Below, one piece after another: positions 41,160 through 50,772 of a stretch of DNA of 64,000 nt. Numbering within the stretch: the first letter of the stretch is position 1; each line of letters starts with the position of its first letter. The stretch is from an uncultured Prevotellaceae bacterium (GTDB lineage: Bacteria; Bacteroidota; Bacteroidia; Bacteroidales; Bacteroidaceae). A program made the translations under genes and the position numbers. Where the stretch lies: assembly GCA_900316645.1 (NCBI GenBank), contig ONDP01000006.1, positions 1 to 64,000 of the forward strand, read 5' to 3'. Under the pieces are notes generated by a model. That model searched no databases. It was not told the DNA's origin and saw only the letters and a list, made by a program, of their open reading frames with translations.

Positions 41160-42968
41160 CTAATCGACGTACATTGCATCGATTTGTTCCTTATAGTTCT
41201 CATAAAGCACACGACGACGAACTTTCAGGGTATTGGTGAGCTCGCCCTTCTCCATCGACAGATGATGGGGCAGAAGAGTGAAGCGCTTTACCTGCTCGTA
41301 ATGAGCCAACTGCTGCTGGAGGGTGTCAATGCGCTCCTTCATCATCGTAAGAATCTTCGGGTCGGCACACAGCTGCTCACGATTCTCGAACGGAATGTTC
41401 TGGGCACGGGCATATTCCTCTAACAGCGAATAAACAGGCACGATGAGTGCCGAGACGAACTTGCGCTGGTCGGCAATGATACATATCTGGTCAATGTATT
41501 TGTCCACCAACAGCTTCGACTCTATCATCTGGGGCGCAATGTATTTACCGTTGGATGTCTTGAACAAGTCCTTGATACGCTCCTTCAGGAACAGTTCGCC
41601 GTCTTTCAGATAGCCGGCATCACCCGTCTTGAAATAACCGTCTTCGGTGAACGACTGCTTCGTGAGGTCTTCACGGTTATAATAGCCCGGAGTGATGGTG
41701 GGGCCCTTCAACAGCACCTCACCTTCCTCACTAATCTTGATGTCGAGACCTTCTATCACTCTTCCTACGGAACCTACGGTATAAGGCTCTCCGAGATGAT
41801 CACACGATACGGTGGCCAACGACTCCGTCAAACCATAACCCACTATCATGTTAATACCGATGGAATGCACGAATTCCTCGACGTGGGCACTGACAGCAGC
41901 ACCTGCCGTGGGGAAGAAATGGGCATTCTCAAGACCCAGTTCCTTGCGGACCAGCGAGAAGACGGTGCGGTTCAGCATCTCGTACTCCAGATGCAACGCC
42001 ATAGGCGGTTTCTTGCCTAAGCTCAAATACTCGATGTTATGCTTACGACCAACAGCCAGAGCGTGCATAAAGAGTTTACGCTGCAGCGTGCTGGCATGGT
42101 CAATCTTATCCATCACACCCATATACACCTTCTCCCAGAAACGGGGCACACTCGACATACACGTGGGATGCGTCTCACGCATCGACTGCTGCACCTCCTG
42201 GGGATGCGTGTTCACTATCATCGTGGCTCCCTGTGTCAGTGAAAGAAGCGCCCATCCGCGCTCAAAGATGTGAGTATAGGGCAGGAAATTCATCACGCGG
42301 TCCTTATCCGTCACTGGCACGCACTTTCCATTGGCAACAAAGGCTGCATGGAACTGCGAGTGAGGCAGGATAACACCCTTCGAATCGCCCGTCGTACCAC
42401 TGGTGTAGAGAATATTGGCTATATCCTCATAGGTGGCTTCCTTCTGTCGGGTCTCCACCTCCGACTGACGGGGCAGATTGTCGCCGAGTTTCAGGAAATC
42501 GGCAAAATATATAGCATTAGGATCGTGCGAAGAGATATGCACCAAGGGGTCGAACACGATAATGCGCTCTAACGTAGGACACAGCGACACCACACGACGT
42601 GCACGGTCATACTGGTCCTGTTCGCCAACAAACAGGAAACGAATCTTGGCGTCGTTAATCATGAACTGTATCTGCTGTTCCGAACTGGTAGCATAAAACG
42701 GGATGGTAACAGCGCGCACGCCCCATGCACCGAAATCGCATTCCAAGTACTGAACGGAGTTCTGCGAGAATATACCGATATTCTCCTGCACTTTCACACC
42801 CAGGTTCAGCAAGGCATTGCTCACCTTCTTTACTGTTTCAGACACCTGATTAAATGTCAGCGATTTCCACTCCTTACCCCCGAAATCCTGATAAATCAGC
42901 ATCTCACGATCCCCATAATGGGCTGCCAAGTCGTGTACCAACACCGACAAATGACTATTAATCTGCAT
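41160..42968 (-). CDS. Long-chain acyl-CoA ligase (FadD15-like)
   Basis: 602 residues. ANL motifs: ILYTSGTTGDSKGVILPH (about 187), GYGLTESLATVS (about 377), FKTGDAGYLKDGELFLKERIKDLFKTSNGKYIAP (about 447). Long-chain type with the MNFLPYTHIFER block. Activates free fatty acids, cytoplasmic face of the membrane. Promoter -7 box at 42992-42999. Confidence 0.9.
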   Translation of the reverse strand: MQINSHLSVLVHDLAAHYGDREMLIYQDFGGKEWKSLTFNQVSETVKKVSNALLNLGVKVQENIGIFSQNSVQYLECDFGAWGVRAVTIPFYATSSEQQIQFMINDAKIRFLFVGEQDQYDRARRVVSLCPTLERIIVFDPLVHISSHDPNAIYFADFLKLGDNLPRQSEVETRQKEATYEDIANILYTSGTTGDSKGVILPHSQFHAAFVANGKCVPVTDKDRVMNFLPYTHIFERGWALLSLTQGATMIVNTHPQEVQQSMRETHPTCMSSVPRFWEKVYMGVMDKIDHASTLQRKLFMHALAVGRKHNIEYLSLGKKPPMALHLEYEMLNRTVFSLVRKELGLENAHFFPTAGAAVSAHVEEFVHSIGINMIVGYGLTESLATVSCDHLGEPYTVGSVGRVIEGLDIKISEEGEVLLKGPTITPGYYNREDLTKQSFTEDGYFKTGDAGYLKDGELFLKERIKDLFKTSNGKYIAPQMIESKLLVDKYIDQICIIADQRKFVSALIVPVYSLLEEYARAQNIPFENREQLCADPKILTMMKERIDTLQQQLAHYEQVKRFTLLPHHLSMEKGELTNTLKVRRRVLYENYKEQIDAMYVD

Positions 42969-42991
42969 AAGCTATATATATTAATTAGGTG

Positions 42992-42999
42992 CAAAGGTA
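42992..42999 (-). promoter_or_regulatory. Acyl-CoA ligase promoter -7 box
   Basis: TACCTTTG on the minus strand, 24 bp before the start codon; exact TAnnTTTG. Confidence 0.7.
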
Positions 43000-43008
43000 C
43001 AAAAAAAA

Positions 43009-43045
43009 AGTGAAAAGTGAAAAGCGAAAAGTGAAAAGTGAAGAA
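43009..43045. repeat. AGTGAAA repeat tract in a divergent promoter region
   Basis: About five AGTGAAA/AGCGAAA units between the two divergent promoters. Confidence 0.75.
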
Positions 43046-43092
43046 AAACAAAGAAAACATTCATTTCTTTCGGTTTTTCTCTAAATTTACAC

Positions 43093-43100
43093 TACCTTTG
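43093..43100 (+). promoter_or_regulatory. Promoter of the 7-TM protein gene
   Basis: TACCTTTG in the context TTTTTCTCTAAATTTACAC, the same promoter word as upstream of argD; 34 bp before the ATG. Confidence 0.7.
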
Positions 43101-43133
43101 CTACATCATTAATGCAAAATTAAAACAAGACTT

Positions 43134-43799
43134 ATGTTTGTATCAGAGATTTCTTTATGGGGAGCAGCTCTTGTAGCGTGCATCGTCATCATAGCATCAA
43201 TAGCATTGGCTATAGCCGACTGGCAGATGCTGAAGCGAATGCTGACAATATTCGGAGCAACAGTGGCACAGATGGCTATTGTTGTAGCCGTTGTCTGTGT
43301 AGTCAATCTCACTCATGCCTGGTGGTCCTATCTGCTATGGTTCGTGCTGGTATTGGCTTTGTCCATCTGCTGGTGCCTCTATCCGCTGCAGAGCCAGTGG
43401 CGAAAGATGCTGTGGCCCGTTAGCTTGGCAATGCTCGCAGGTAGCATCGTGGTGGGAGGCAGTATCATATTGATGCTGCCCATCAGTGTGTTTCTGTCGA
43501 TTTATTCAGTACTGATGGCGTGTATGACGGCTTCGCTCATGCAGACCATGATAAGACACCAGACCAACCAGCAGAAGCCCGAGGCTGTGCGCGACGACAT
43601 GTTCCACCAAGTAAGAAATCTTGCCCAGCCGTTGGTTATGGTCATCCCGATGCTCTATGCCGGTATGCTGCTGGGCGGCGTTCCCTACCTTGAAGGATTG
43701 CTCGCCACACTATTGTTAGTTGCCGCCTCCTTCGTCGCCAATATCTTAGCAGGCATCATCGCGTTAAAGACGCTCCAGAACAGCTATCGAAAGAGATAA
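43134..43799 (+). CDS. Multi-TM membrane protein, weakly FetB/UPF0014-like
   Basis: 221 residues with about seven hydrophobic segments and few charges. The C-terminal half (HQVRNLAQPLVMVIPMLYAGMLLGGVPYLEGLLATLLLVAASFVANI) loosely resembles the PGMMTGQILAG...LEA region of FetB-type ABC permeases, but the match is by eye and no ATP-binding partner gene adjoins. A transporter or membrane scaffold is the cautious call. Ends at a composite repeat region. Confidence 0.55.
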   Translation: MFVSEISLWGAALVACIVIIASIALAIADWQMLKRMLTIFGATVAQMAIVVAVVCVVNLTHAWWSYLLWFVLVLALSICWCLYPLQSQWRKMLWPVSLAMLAGSIVVGGSIILMLPISVFLSIYSVLMACMTASLMQTMIRHQTNQQKPEAVRDDMFHQVRNLAQPLVMVIPMLYAGMLLGGVPYLEGLLATLLLVAASFVANILAGIIALKTLQNSYRKR

Positions 43800-43838
43800 A
43801 GGACTTCTTCAATTCTTTCCACGCCCCCACGCAAAATT

Positions 43839-43904
43839 CCCCACCTTGGGACTGTTTTAGTCCCAGGGTGGGAATTTTATAGTCCCAAGGTGGGAATTAT
43901 TTTT
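43839..43904. repeat. 22-bp palindromic array (composite copy B)
   Basis: Units 43839-43860, 43861-43882 and 43883-43904 with TCCCA-N3-GGGA cores, matching the triple at 21021-21086 in reverse order and orientation. Confidence 0.85.
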
Positions 43905-43918
43905 ATTCCGGCAGTAAC

Positions 43919-44044
43919 GAAAAATAAGTCCGCATTAAAAAATAATAGTTCCGTATTAATGGATAACATGCCCTTATTGATGAATAACATGCCCTTATTG
44001 ATGGATAACATGCCTTTATTGATGAATAAGGTGCCTTTATTGCA
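43919..44044. repeat. 21-bp tandem array (composite copy B), six units
   Basis: Six 21-bp units without phase slip (43919 on), the last four close to GGATAACATGCCCTTATTGAT, the reverse complement of the 20939 array. The plus strand could encode a heptad-like peptide (MDNMPLL repeated, 43959 on, 37 codons), but this follows from the repeat period and has no promoter or leader; I do not call it a gene. Confidence 0.85.
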
Positions 44045-44073
44045 AGACCATTATCACTTTATAACTTAAACAA

Positions 44074-46056
44074 CTAAACAAACCGGATAGCCAGCATGGT
44101 GAGGTCGTCACTCTGTTCGGCTGAGCCTACGAAATCGTGGACGGATTGATTCATAAGAGTGATGAGGTCGGCAGGACGGGTAATGAGGTTGGTGATGGAC
44201 GACCAGGCTACGGCATGGACGCGCTCGTCGCCAAACTGCTGATGATTGACGTCTTCGGCCTCGTTCAAGCCATCTGTAAACAGGAAGATGGTGGCACCAT
44301 GAGGGAGTGTGGTCTCCTGGAGAGAGAACTCGCAGTCGGGTATGATGCCTACAACCAGATTGGGATCGCACTGCATTTCCGTGACTTTATCGCTCACAAT
44401 CAATGGGGGATTGTGTCCTCCGTTGCAATAGCGCAGGCGCCCTGTCTTGAGGTCGAGCATTCCGACGAACAGGGTGACAAACATGCCGGTGTCGTTGTTT
44501 TCGACAAGGGCATCGTTGATGGCACGAACGATGGTATTGGGCTCAGAGACGTGAGCCGCAATGTTGCGGAAGAGCGATCGGGTGACAGCCATGACCAACG
44601 AGGCAGGTATGCCCTTGCCCGATACGTCGCCAATGCAGAAGAACAGCTGATCGTCGCAAATGAAGAAGTCGAAGAGGTCGCCTCCGACGGCTTTTGCCGG
44701 TGTCAGCATGCCATAGATATCTACATCGGTGCGCTGCGGAAAGGTCTTCGGCAACATTGACATCTGTATGTTGTGGGCAATATTCAGCTCGCTTTCGATG
44801 GTGGCTTTCTGGGCTGTGGAGGTCTGCAGCTCGTCGATATACTGTGTGAGCGAGTGCTGCATCTCTTCGAAGGAGTCGCGCAGCAGCCGTATCTCGTCGT
44901 GGCTCTTGATTTTGGGCAGCGGAGTGTCGAATTTTCCCTGTGCCACCTCTTCAGTGGCCTGTGCCAGCGTCTTGAGGGGTTTGACAGCACGACGAATGCC
45001 AAAGAAACTAGCAAAAAAGACCACTATCAGGGCTATTATGATGAGGAAGAGCAGGATGCTGACGAATCCGTAGCCTACGAACTTGAAGGAGAGTTCGGGT
45101 ACGGAGACACCCAAGCCCCATCCTGTTTCGGTGATAGGAGCATAGAACAGGTATGAGTTGATGCCTTCAATTTGCAATACATGGTCGTCGTCGCTGCCAT
45201 AATAGCTGCCCTGATTGCCCGAGAGCATCAGGTGTCCGGCATGAACGGCCAGTGTGTCGGATTGTTTTCTGGCATAGTCGAAATAGTTTTCCTTGAGGAT
45301 TCTCGCTGTATCAGGGTGGCTGACATAGACACCGTCGTTATCGATGATGAAGGTGTAGGAATAGGCTCCCTTGAAATCGACACCGGCACCACCTGTCCAC
45401 CAATTGAGACGCATCTCTATCCCCGACATCGCTTCTTTCAGGAAAGTAAGCGAGAGGTCGGACGTGATGACTGCCACCACCTTGCCAGAGCGGTCGTGGA
45501 CGGGCTGCATGTAGGACACCAGCGGTGTTTCCCTATCGACACAATCAACATAAGGTTTTGTCCAAAAGCCTTCTTCGCTGGCTAGTGCTTTCTGTATGTC
45601 GGCTTCTTGCAGGTAGTCGTGTTGCGAATCGCCTGCATAGCCCGTAATGACGTTGCCCACACTGTCGCGTCGGGCATAGGGTGCATACCAGCGTCCCTTC
45701 TGCGGATAATAGTCGGCAACAAAGGAGATGCCGATGCACTGCAGGTGGGGGTTGATTTCCACCACTCGTTTCAGTATGTCGTGAAATCGGTCGGGACGGT
45801 CGAGATGTTCCTCCAGGTTGCTTACATTATTAATAGTAGCCAGACGGACGTTGGACACGATTTCGCTAATCTCCTTGCTGGTTCTGACACAGAAAGTGCT
45901 ATGGCGCATCACCGACTCGGTGTTGAGCACTGCCCATGACACCTGGTAAATCAAATAAATAGCTCCACCCATAACGATGGAAAGCGTGAGAACCAGCCGC
46001 CAAGAAAGCTTGTTGGCAAAGGAGTGTATGTGGAAAAAACGAGTAATAGATTTCAT
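44074..46056 (-). CDS. Membrane PP2C/SpoIIE-type phosphatase with sensor and HAMP domains
   Basis: 660 residues. TM1 (about 18-40), periplasmic Cache-like sensor (45-325; GRWYAPYARRDSVGN, YTFIIDNDGVYVSHPDT), TM2 (about 330-355), HAMP (about 355-410), short coiled coil, and SpoIIE/RsbU phosphatase (about 435-660: AVGGDLFDFF, FCIGDVSGKGIPASLVMA, FVGMLDL, GGHNPPL, LFTDGLNEA, SDDLTMLAIR, metal-binding Asp residues present). It probably dephosphorylates an anti-sigma-factor antagonist in response to an envelope signal, but no partner gene is adjacent. Divergent promoter shared with ung. Confidence 0.9.
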   Translation of the reverse strand: MKSITRFFHIHSFANKLSWRLVLTLSIVMGGAIYLIYQVSWAVLNTESVMRHSTFCVRTSKEISEIVSNVRLATINNVSNLEEHLDRPDRFHDILKRVVEINPHLQCIGISFVADYYPQKGRWYAPYARRDSVGNVITGYAGDSQHDYLQEADIQKALASEEGFWTKPYVDCVDRETPLVSYMQPVHDRSGKVVAVITSDLSLTFLKEAMSGIEMRLNWWTGGAGVDFKGAYSYTFIIDNDGVYVSHPDTARILKENYFDYARKQSDTLAVHAGHLMLSGNQGSYYGSDDDHVLQIEGINSYLFYAPITETGWGLGVSVPELSFKFVGYGFVSILLFLIIIALIVVFFASFFGIRRAVKPLKTLAQATEEVAQGKFDTPLPKIKSHDEIRLLRDSFEEMQHSLTQYIDELQTSTAQKATIESELNIAHNIQMSMLPKTFPQRTDVDIYGMLTPAKAVGGDLFDFFICDDQLFFCIGDVSGKGIPASLVMAVTRSLFRNIAAHVSEPNTIVRAINDALVENNDTGMFVTLFVGMLDLKTGRLRYCNGGHNPPLIVSDKVTEMQCDPNLVVGIIPDCEFSLQETTLPHGATIFLFTDGLNEAEDVNHQQFGDERVHAVAWSSITNLITRPADLITLMNQSVHDFVGSAEQSDDLTMLAIRFV

Positions 46057-46074
46057 AAGCTATCAGTTTGCTTG

Positions 46075-46102
46075 CAAAAGTACAAAAAAAGTTATAACTT
46101 TG
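46075..46102. promoter_or_regulatory. Back-to-back promoters of the phosphatase and ung
   Basis: Minus-strand TACTTTTG at 46075-46082 serves the phosphatase and plus-strand TAACTTTG at 46095-46102 serves ung. The two -7 boxes are only 12 bp apart, so the polymerases would compete. Confidence 0.7.
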
Positions 46103-46121
46103 CAAACAAAATCAGAAAGAA

Positions 46122-46790
46122 ATGGCACAGGTACAAATTGAGGAATCGTGGAAAGCGCAGTTGCAGGGCGAATTTGAGAAGCCTTACTTCCAACAACTGA
46201 CTGCTGCTGTCAGACAGGAATATATGCAGACAACATGCTATCCACCAGGGAACTTGATTTTCAATGCCTTCAACCTCTGTCCGTTCGACAAGGTGAAGGT
46301 GGTGATTATCGGACAAGACCCTTATCATGAGCCGGGGCAGGCCCACGGACTGAGTTTTTCGGTGCAGGACGGTGTGCAGTTTCCACCCTCTTTGCAAAAT
46401 ATTTTCAAAGAGATTCAGAACGATTTAGGCAAACCGGTTCCCACGACGGGTAATCTGACGCGATGGGCTGAGCAGGGGGTGCTGCTGCTGAATGCCACGC
46501 TGTCGGTGAGAGCCCATCAGGCTAACAGTCATAGTGCGCTGGGATGGCAGAAGTTTACCGATGCCGCCATACAGGCACTGGCCTCGCAGCGCAACCATCT
46601 GGTGTACATGCTGTGGGGCGGCTATGCGCGATCTAAATCGTATATGATTGACAAAGCGCAAAACCTTGTGTTGGAGTCGGTTCACCCGTCGCCACTCTCA
46701 GCCAATCGCGGAGGATGGTTCGGTCAGCACCAGTTCTCGCGTTGTAATGAATATCTGCAGGCAAACGGGCTTGCGCCAATCAATTGGTAG
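46122..46790 (+). CDS. ung: Uracil-DNA glycosylase
   Basis: 222 residues, family 1 UDG. Catalytic-water motif GQDPYHEPGQAHGLSFSV (about 63), LLLNATLSVR, and the HPSPLSANRG loop (about 187) that inserts in DNA. Removes uracil from DNA, start of base-excision repair. DUF3109 gene follows 31 bp after the stop. Confidence 0.97.
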   Translation: MAQVQIEESWKAQLQGEFEKPYFQQLTAAVRQEYMQTTCYPPGNLIFNAFNLCPFDKVKVVIIGQDPYHEPGQAHGLSFSVQDGVQFPPSLQNIFKEIQNDLGKPVPTTGNLTRWAEQGVLLLNATLSVRAHQANSHSALGWQKFTDAAIQALASQRNHLVYMLWGGYARSKSYMIDKAQNLVLESVHPSPLSANRGGWFGQHQFSRCNEYLQANGLAPINW

Positions 46791-46821
46791 AAAGTTAAAG
46801 TATTTAAGGAAGTTAAGCCAA

Positions 46822-47430
46822 ATGAACATTCCCCCTATCATAGACGTCGCCGGCGTACTGATTTCGTCAGAACTTTTTACCGATTTTTTTTGTTGTGACT
46901 ACGAGAAGTGTAAAGGAATCTGTTGTGTGGAAGGTGACGCTGGTGCCCCTGTGACGCTTGACGAGATTGCGGCGATGGAGGATGCACTGGACGGGGTGTG
47001 GCATGAGCTGTCGGCTTCGGCACAGAGCGTCATCGACCGCCAGGGTGTGGCCTATGCCGACCAGGACGGCGACATGGTGACGAGTATTGTGAGGGGGAAG
47101 GAATGTGTGTTTGCCAGATGTACGGAGGACGGTTGCTGGTTGTGCATGCTGGAAAAGGTGTATCGCGACAAGCAAAAGACCAACATCCAACAGCCAACGG
47201 ACTTTATCAAGCCCATCAGTTGTGCATTGTATCCTATTCGGGAGAAAACGTTCAGCAACGGGACGACAGGACTCAACTATAACCGTTGGGCCATCTGCCA
47301 CGATGCTGTGGAAAAGGGAAAGGCGCTGCACATGCGTGTTTACCAGTTCTTGAAGGAACCGTTGATTCGTAGGTTTGGCAAGGAATGGTATGACGAACTC
47401 TGCGAAGTGGCCCGTCAATTTAATCTTTAG
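46822..47430 (+). CDS. DUF3109 cysteine-rich protein
   Basis: 202 residues from the ATG at 46822 (a longer upstream frame overlaps ung). Cysteine spacing typical of DUF3109: FCCDYEKCKGICCVEGDAGAP (about 24-44), CVFARCTEDGCWLC (about 94-107) and PISCALYPIR. The clustered cysteines suggest a metal or Fe-S site. Family function unknown. Its end overlaps the convergent AraC gene by 11 bp. Confidence 0.8.
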   Translation: MNIPPIIDVAGVLISSELFTDFFCCDYEKCKGICCVEGDAGAPVTLDEIAAMEDALDGVWHELSASAQSVIDRQGVAYADQDGDMVTSIVRGKECVFARCTEDGCWLCMLEKVYRDKQKTNIQQPTDFIKPISCALYPIREKTFSNGTTGLNYNRWAICHDAVEKGKALHMRVYQFLKEPLIRRFGKEWYDELCEVARQFNL

Positions 47431-48325
47431 TGTGCAACTCGGCATTCTTCCTGTAATCGGAAGGACTGACACCTACATGCTCCTTGAAATATTTCGAGAA
47501 GAAAGACTGGTTGGGGAAATGCAGTTCTTCGGTGATTTCCTTGATGCTTTTCGTCGAGTTCTTGAGCAACACACGGATTTCCAATACCACATAGTCGTCA
47601 ATCCACTCATTAGGTGTACGCTTGCTAATGAGTTTGATGGCCTCGGAAAGATATTTCGGGGTGAGGCATAACTGTTTGGCATACCAATTGACGCGTCGCT
47701 CGGTGCGGAAATGCTCGCCCAGCAGTCGGATGAACTGGGAAAAGATGACGTCGTGACGCGTCATAGACTTCGACTCCTGCTGTTCTACGCGCCAGATGAC
47801 ATTGCTCATGTCGTAGAACATTGCCAGCAACAGGGCCTTCACCAGACCAGTGCGGTAGTGGTTCTGCTGGTCGCTCATTTTCCGACGGATGGTATAGAAG
47901 TAATTGCTATACACCTGTATCTCGCCCGGGGTAAGCGACACGACGGGGTTTTGCATGGAGAAGAGCAATAGCGACGATACGTTCTGCACGTTCTGCACAA
48001 AACCATGATAGTATCGGGGGGTGAGCATGATGCACAGACATTCGAAATCGGGCGACGTGGTGTAATGATCGACAATGTGCTTGGCTGAGATAAACATGAG
48101 GTCGCCAGGCTTCACATCCAGTTCCTTGGTATCGATGGAATAGTGGGCGCTTCCCTGCTTGCAGAGTGCCATGAGAATGAAGTTCACACGCGTAGGCTCG
48201 TGGGGAATGGGAGCGTCGGCAATACAATCGGTGAGGACGAGTCCTTCGTCCATATATTCGGCATTGCCCATTCTGCAAAAGTCTTCGAGATGGGCATCAT
48301 TAATCGTCTTGTTCTTCTTTACCAT
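47420..48325 (-). CDS. AraC-family transcriptional regulator
   Basis: 301 residues. N-terminal cupin-like effector domain (about 30-130, [26 protein letters not shown]), then a two-part HTH (about 200-295: [19 protein letters not shown] and [34 protein letters not shown]). Coupled to the GH95 gene: the start ATG overlaps the GH95 stop by 7 bp, so it likely controls use of fucosylated glycans. Confidence 0.9.
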   Translation of the reverse strand: MVKKNKTINDAHLEDFCRMGNAEYMDEGLVLTDCIADAPIPHEPTRVNFILMALCKQGSAHYSIDTKELDVKPGDLMFISAKHIVDHYTTSPDFECLCIMLTPRYYHGFVQNVQNVSSLLLFSMQNPVVSLTPGEIQVYSNYFYTIRRKMSDQQNHYRTGLVKALLLAMFYDMSNVIWRVEQQESKSMTRHDVIFSQFIRLLGEHFRTERRVNWYAKQLCLTPKYLSEAIKLISKRTPNEWIDDYVVLEIRVLLKNSTKSIKEITEELHFPNQSFFSKYFKEHVGVSPSDYRKNAELHTKD

Positions 48326-50694
48326 GTCTTTACGGGCAGGGTTTGACCTGCTTTTACTTTAAACGTCTTCTGCTGTTCATTATATAATAAGGTGACGATA
48401 CCTGTCTTCTTGGCCTTGATGGATGCACTGCGCACTTTGCCGCCTTTCCATTGGAAACTGACTTCAAAGCCGCCACGGGCACACAGTCCGCTGACACTGC
48501 CCTCGCTCCACTCCTTGGGTAAGGCTGGGAGGAGTTCTATCTTTGTTGAGCGTTGAGCGTTGAGCATTGAGAGTTCTGACTGCATCAGCATTTCACAGAC
48601 ACCCGCTGTGCCTCCGAAATTGCCGTCAATCTGGAAGGGCGGGTGCGCATCCATCAGATTGGCATAGGTGCCACCGACGTGACGGGTACCAGGGCGCTGA
48701 TCGTCCTGTGCATCGGTGAAGGTAAGCAGTTTGCGATAGATGTGATAGGCATTCTCACCATTATGGAGACGTGCCCACAGATTGATGCGCCAGCCAGTGC
48801 TCCACCCTGTTGTCTCGTCGCCTTTCTGAATCAAGGTCTGGCGGGCGGCTTCGAGTAGTTTGGCTTCTTTCAGATGATTGCCAGGATAGAGTCCGATGAG
48901 GTGACTCTGATGGCGGTGCCGGGGGTCTTTGTCCTGCCAATCGTAATACCATTCATTCAAATCACCCTCCTTGCCGATGGTATAGGGATGGAGGCGAGCG
49001 AGCGTCTTGCGATAATTGACGGTTTTGTCGCCACACAGTGCGGCTGCCTGCGTGGTATTGAGCAGCAGTTCGCGAATGATGGCAAGGTCGGCAGTACCTC
49101 CGTAGCACGTCATTCCATGATAGCCCTTGTCAGTGATATACTCATTCTCTGGCGAAGTGGAAGGGGCAGTGATGAGTTCTCCGCGATAGTCAACCAGCCA
49201 ACTCTTGCAGAACTCGGCAGCCCCCTTCATCAGAGGATAGGCAACGGTGCGCAGATAGTTCCTGTCTTGTGTGAACTGGTAGCGCTCCCATAGTGCGTTG
49301 ACCAGCCAGGCACCTCCGAGATTGAAGTTTGCCCACTCAGGCCATTCGCGCTTCTCGCCAGTAGGATTGGTCATTGCCCAAAGGTCGCTGTTGTGACTGG
49401 AGCACCAGCCCTTGTGGATGCCATAGTAATTCTTGGCAGTATTTTTGCCATTGTCAGCCAGAGCACGGATGAATTGATCGAGCGGCATTGCCATCTCAGC
49501 AAGATTGGCAACGAAGGCAGGCCAGTAGTTCTCCTCCAGATTGATATTGACAGTGTAGTTGCCCCGCCAGGGTGACCACAGATAGGGCGTCCACAGTCCT
49601 TGCAGATTGGCAGGGACACCCGGTGTGCGTGAACAGGAGATGAGCAGGTAGCGTCCGTACTGGAAATAGAGGGTTTCGAGGTAGCGAAGCCTTACCCACG
49701 ACACCTCTCCTGTAGAGAGGGGAGATTCCGATGAGCTCTTCAATAGCTGGTCAGTAGGGATATCGGGCATTGTACCTCCCAAATCCAACTTCACCCGGTT
49801 GTAATATGTCTGATAGTCTGCAATATGATTGCGCTTGAACGTGTCGTAGGTATAGTTCTGCGTATGCCAGATGTCGTCGGTAGCTGCTTCCAGGTAGGAG
49901 GCAGACTCCTTGACAGGGTGCTTGTCGTACCCATTGAAACTGGTTTCGTTGACGATATATACGACGGCTTCCTTACCGTTGCGGATGGTCAGTGTGGAAT
50001 CGGAGGCACTGACGTTTCCGTCGGTCTTAACCTGCAGAATGGTGCAGAAGTGGATGCTCTCCTGTGGGTCGCCAGTGGCGTGGCCGGTCATGAGTAATTG
50101 ACCATTGCCCATAGAGGCCTTGACTTGGTGGGGCACTTGGGAGTTCATGACGATGCGACAGTTGATGTTGCCCTGCAAACGAATGGCAATGAGCTTGTCG
50201 GGATGCGAAGCGAAATACTCGCGGGTGAAGGTCGTGCCATTGCGCTCATAACGGTCGGACGCCAAGGCGTCGTCAAGACTCAGTTCACGATAGTAATTGC
50301 CTGCAACACCTTGATTATCGTCGATGATAAAGACATTGCCCAGCGGCTGGTAGAACTGTGAGTTAGGCCCCTGAACATGCAGTTGCAGCGAGTCGGCCAA
50401 TTTGTAGTCTTCGTTGAACAGTGCCTCGCGGATGCGGGGAATCCATTGGTGGGCATCCTTGTCGAGGTTTCGTTCGACGGGTTTGCCTGTCCATAGCGTG
50501 ATGTCGTTCAATTGCACCAAGCAGGTATCAGTGCCACCATAAACAAGGGCACCCAGTTTACCATTGCCGATGGGCAGCGACTCTTCAAAATAACGGGCTG
50601 CGTGGTCGTACCATAGTTTCATGGGCAGTTGCTGCTGAGCAGAAGCTGCTAAGCCACTACAGACGATAACAAACGAAATAAGGAATTTTCTCAT
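48319..50694 (-). CDS. GH95 alpha-L-fucosidase/glycan hydrolase, secreted
   Basis: 791 residues with a signal peptide (residues 1-19). Full GH95 layout: N-terminal beta domain ([15 protein letters not shown]), then (alpha/alpha)6 barrel with [22 protein letters not shown] (the general-acid Glu region) and [16 protein letters not shown] (the Asp region), and a C-terminal beta domain. GH95 enzymes hydrolyse alpha-1,2-fucosyl or related alpha-L-galactosyl linkages of host or plant glycans. A 7-bp repeat tract (48545-48572) codes residues 707-717 (SMLNAQRST), which interrupts an otherwise normal segment. An AraC regulator is coupled downstream. Confidence 0.92.
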   Translation of the reverse strand: MRKFLISFVIVCSGLAASAQQQLPMKLWYDHAARYFEESLPIGNGKLGALVYGGTDTCLVQLNDITLWTGKPVERNLDKDAHQWIPRIREALFNEDYKLADSLQLHVQGPNSQFYQPLGNVFIIDDNQGVAGNYYRELSLDDALASDRYERNGTTFTREYFASHPDKLIAIRLQGNINCRIVMNSQVPHQVKASMGNGQLLMTGHATGDPQESIHFCTILQVKTDGNVSASDSTLTIRNGKEAVVYIVNETSFNGYDKHPVKESASYLEAATDDIWHTQNYTYDTFKRNHIADYQTYYNRVKLDLGGTMPDIPTDQLLKSSSESPLSTGEVSWVRLRYLETLYFQYGRYLLISCSRTPGVPANLQGLWTPYLWSPWRGNYTVNINLEENYWPAFVANLAEMAMPLDQFIRALADNGKNTAKNYYGIHKGWCSSHNSDLWAMTNPTGEKREWPEWANFNLGGAWLVNALWERYQFTQDRNYLRTVAYPLMKGAAEFCKSWLVDYRGELITAPSTSPENEYITDKGYHGMTCYGGTADLAIIRELLLNTTQAAALCGDKTVNYRKTLARLHPYTIGKEGDLNEWYYDWQDKDPRHRHQSHLIGLYPGNHLKEAKLLEAARQTLIQKGDETTGWSTGWRINLWARLHNGENAYHIYRKLLTFTDAQDDQRPGTRHVGGTYANLMDAHPPFQIDGNFGGTAGVCEMLMQSELSMLNAQRSTKIELLPALPKEWSEGSVSGLCARGGFEVSFQWKGGKVRSASIKAKKTGIVTLLYNEQQKTFKVKAGQTLPVKTW
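48545..48572. repeat. GTTGAGC 7-bp tract inside the GH95 gene
   Basis: Three perfect GTTGAGC units followed by ATTGAGA. Similar 7-bp tracts are normally intergenic in this genome (AGTGAAA family); here one lies within coding sequence and keeps the frame. Confidence 0.7.
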
Positions 50695-50719
50695 TATGCT
50701 CAGGTTTTTAGTTAGATAA

Positions 50720-50750
50720 AGCCCTGCCAGACTTCACGTCTTACAGGGCT
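50720..50750 (-). terminator. Hairpin after gyrB
   Basis: AGCCCTG (50720-50726) and CAGGGCT (50744-50750) form a 7-bp stem between gyrB and the GH95 gene. The T-run on the minus strand is weak (TTTA), so termination is likely but partial. Confidence 0.55.
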
Positions 50751-50772
50751 CTTGATATATGAGTTTAATCGG

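Noticed and set aside
43959-44069. 37-codon MDNMPLL-repeat peptide
   Set aside because: Direct product of the 21-bp array; no promoter or leader.
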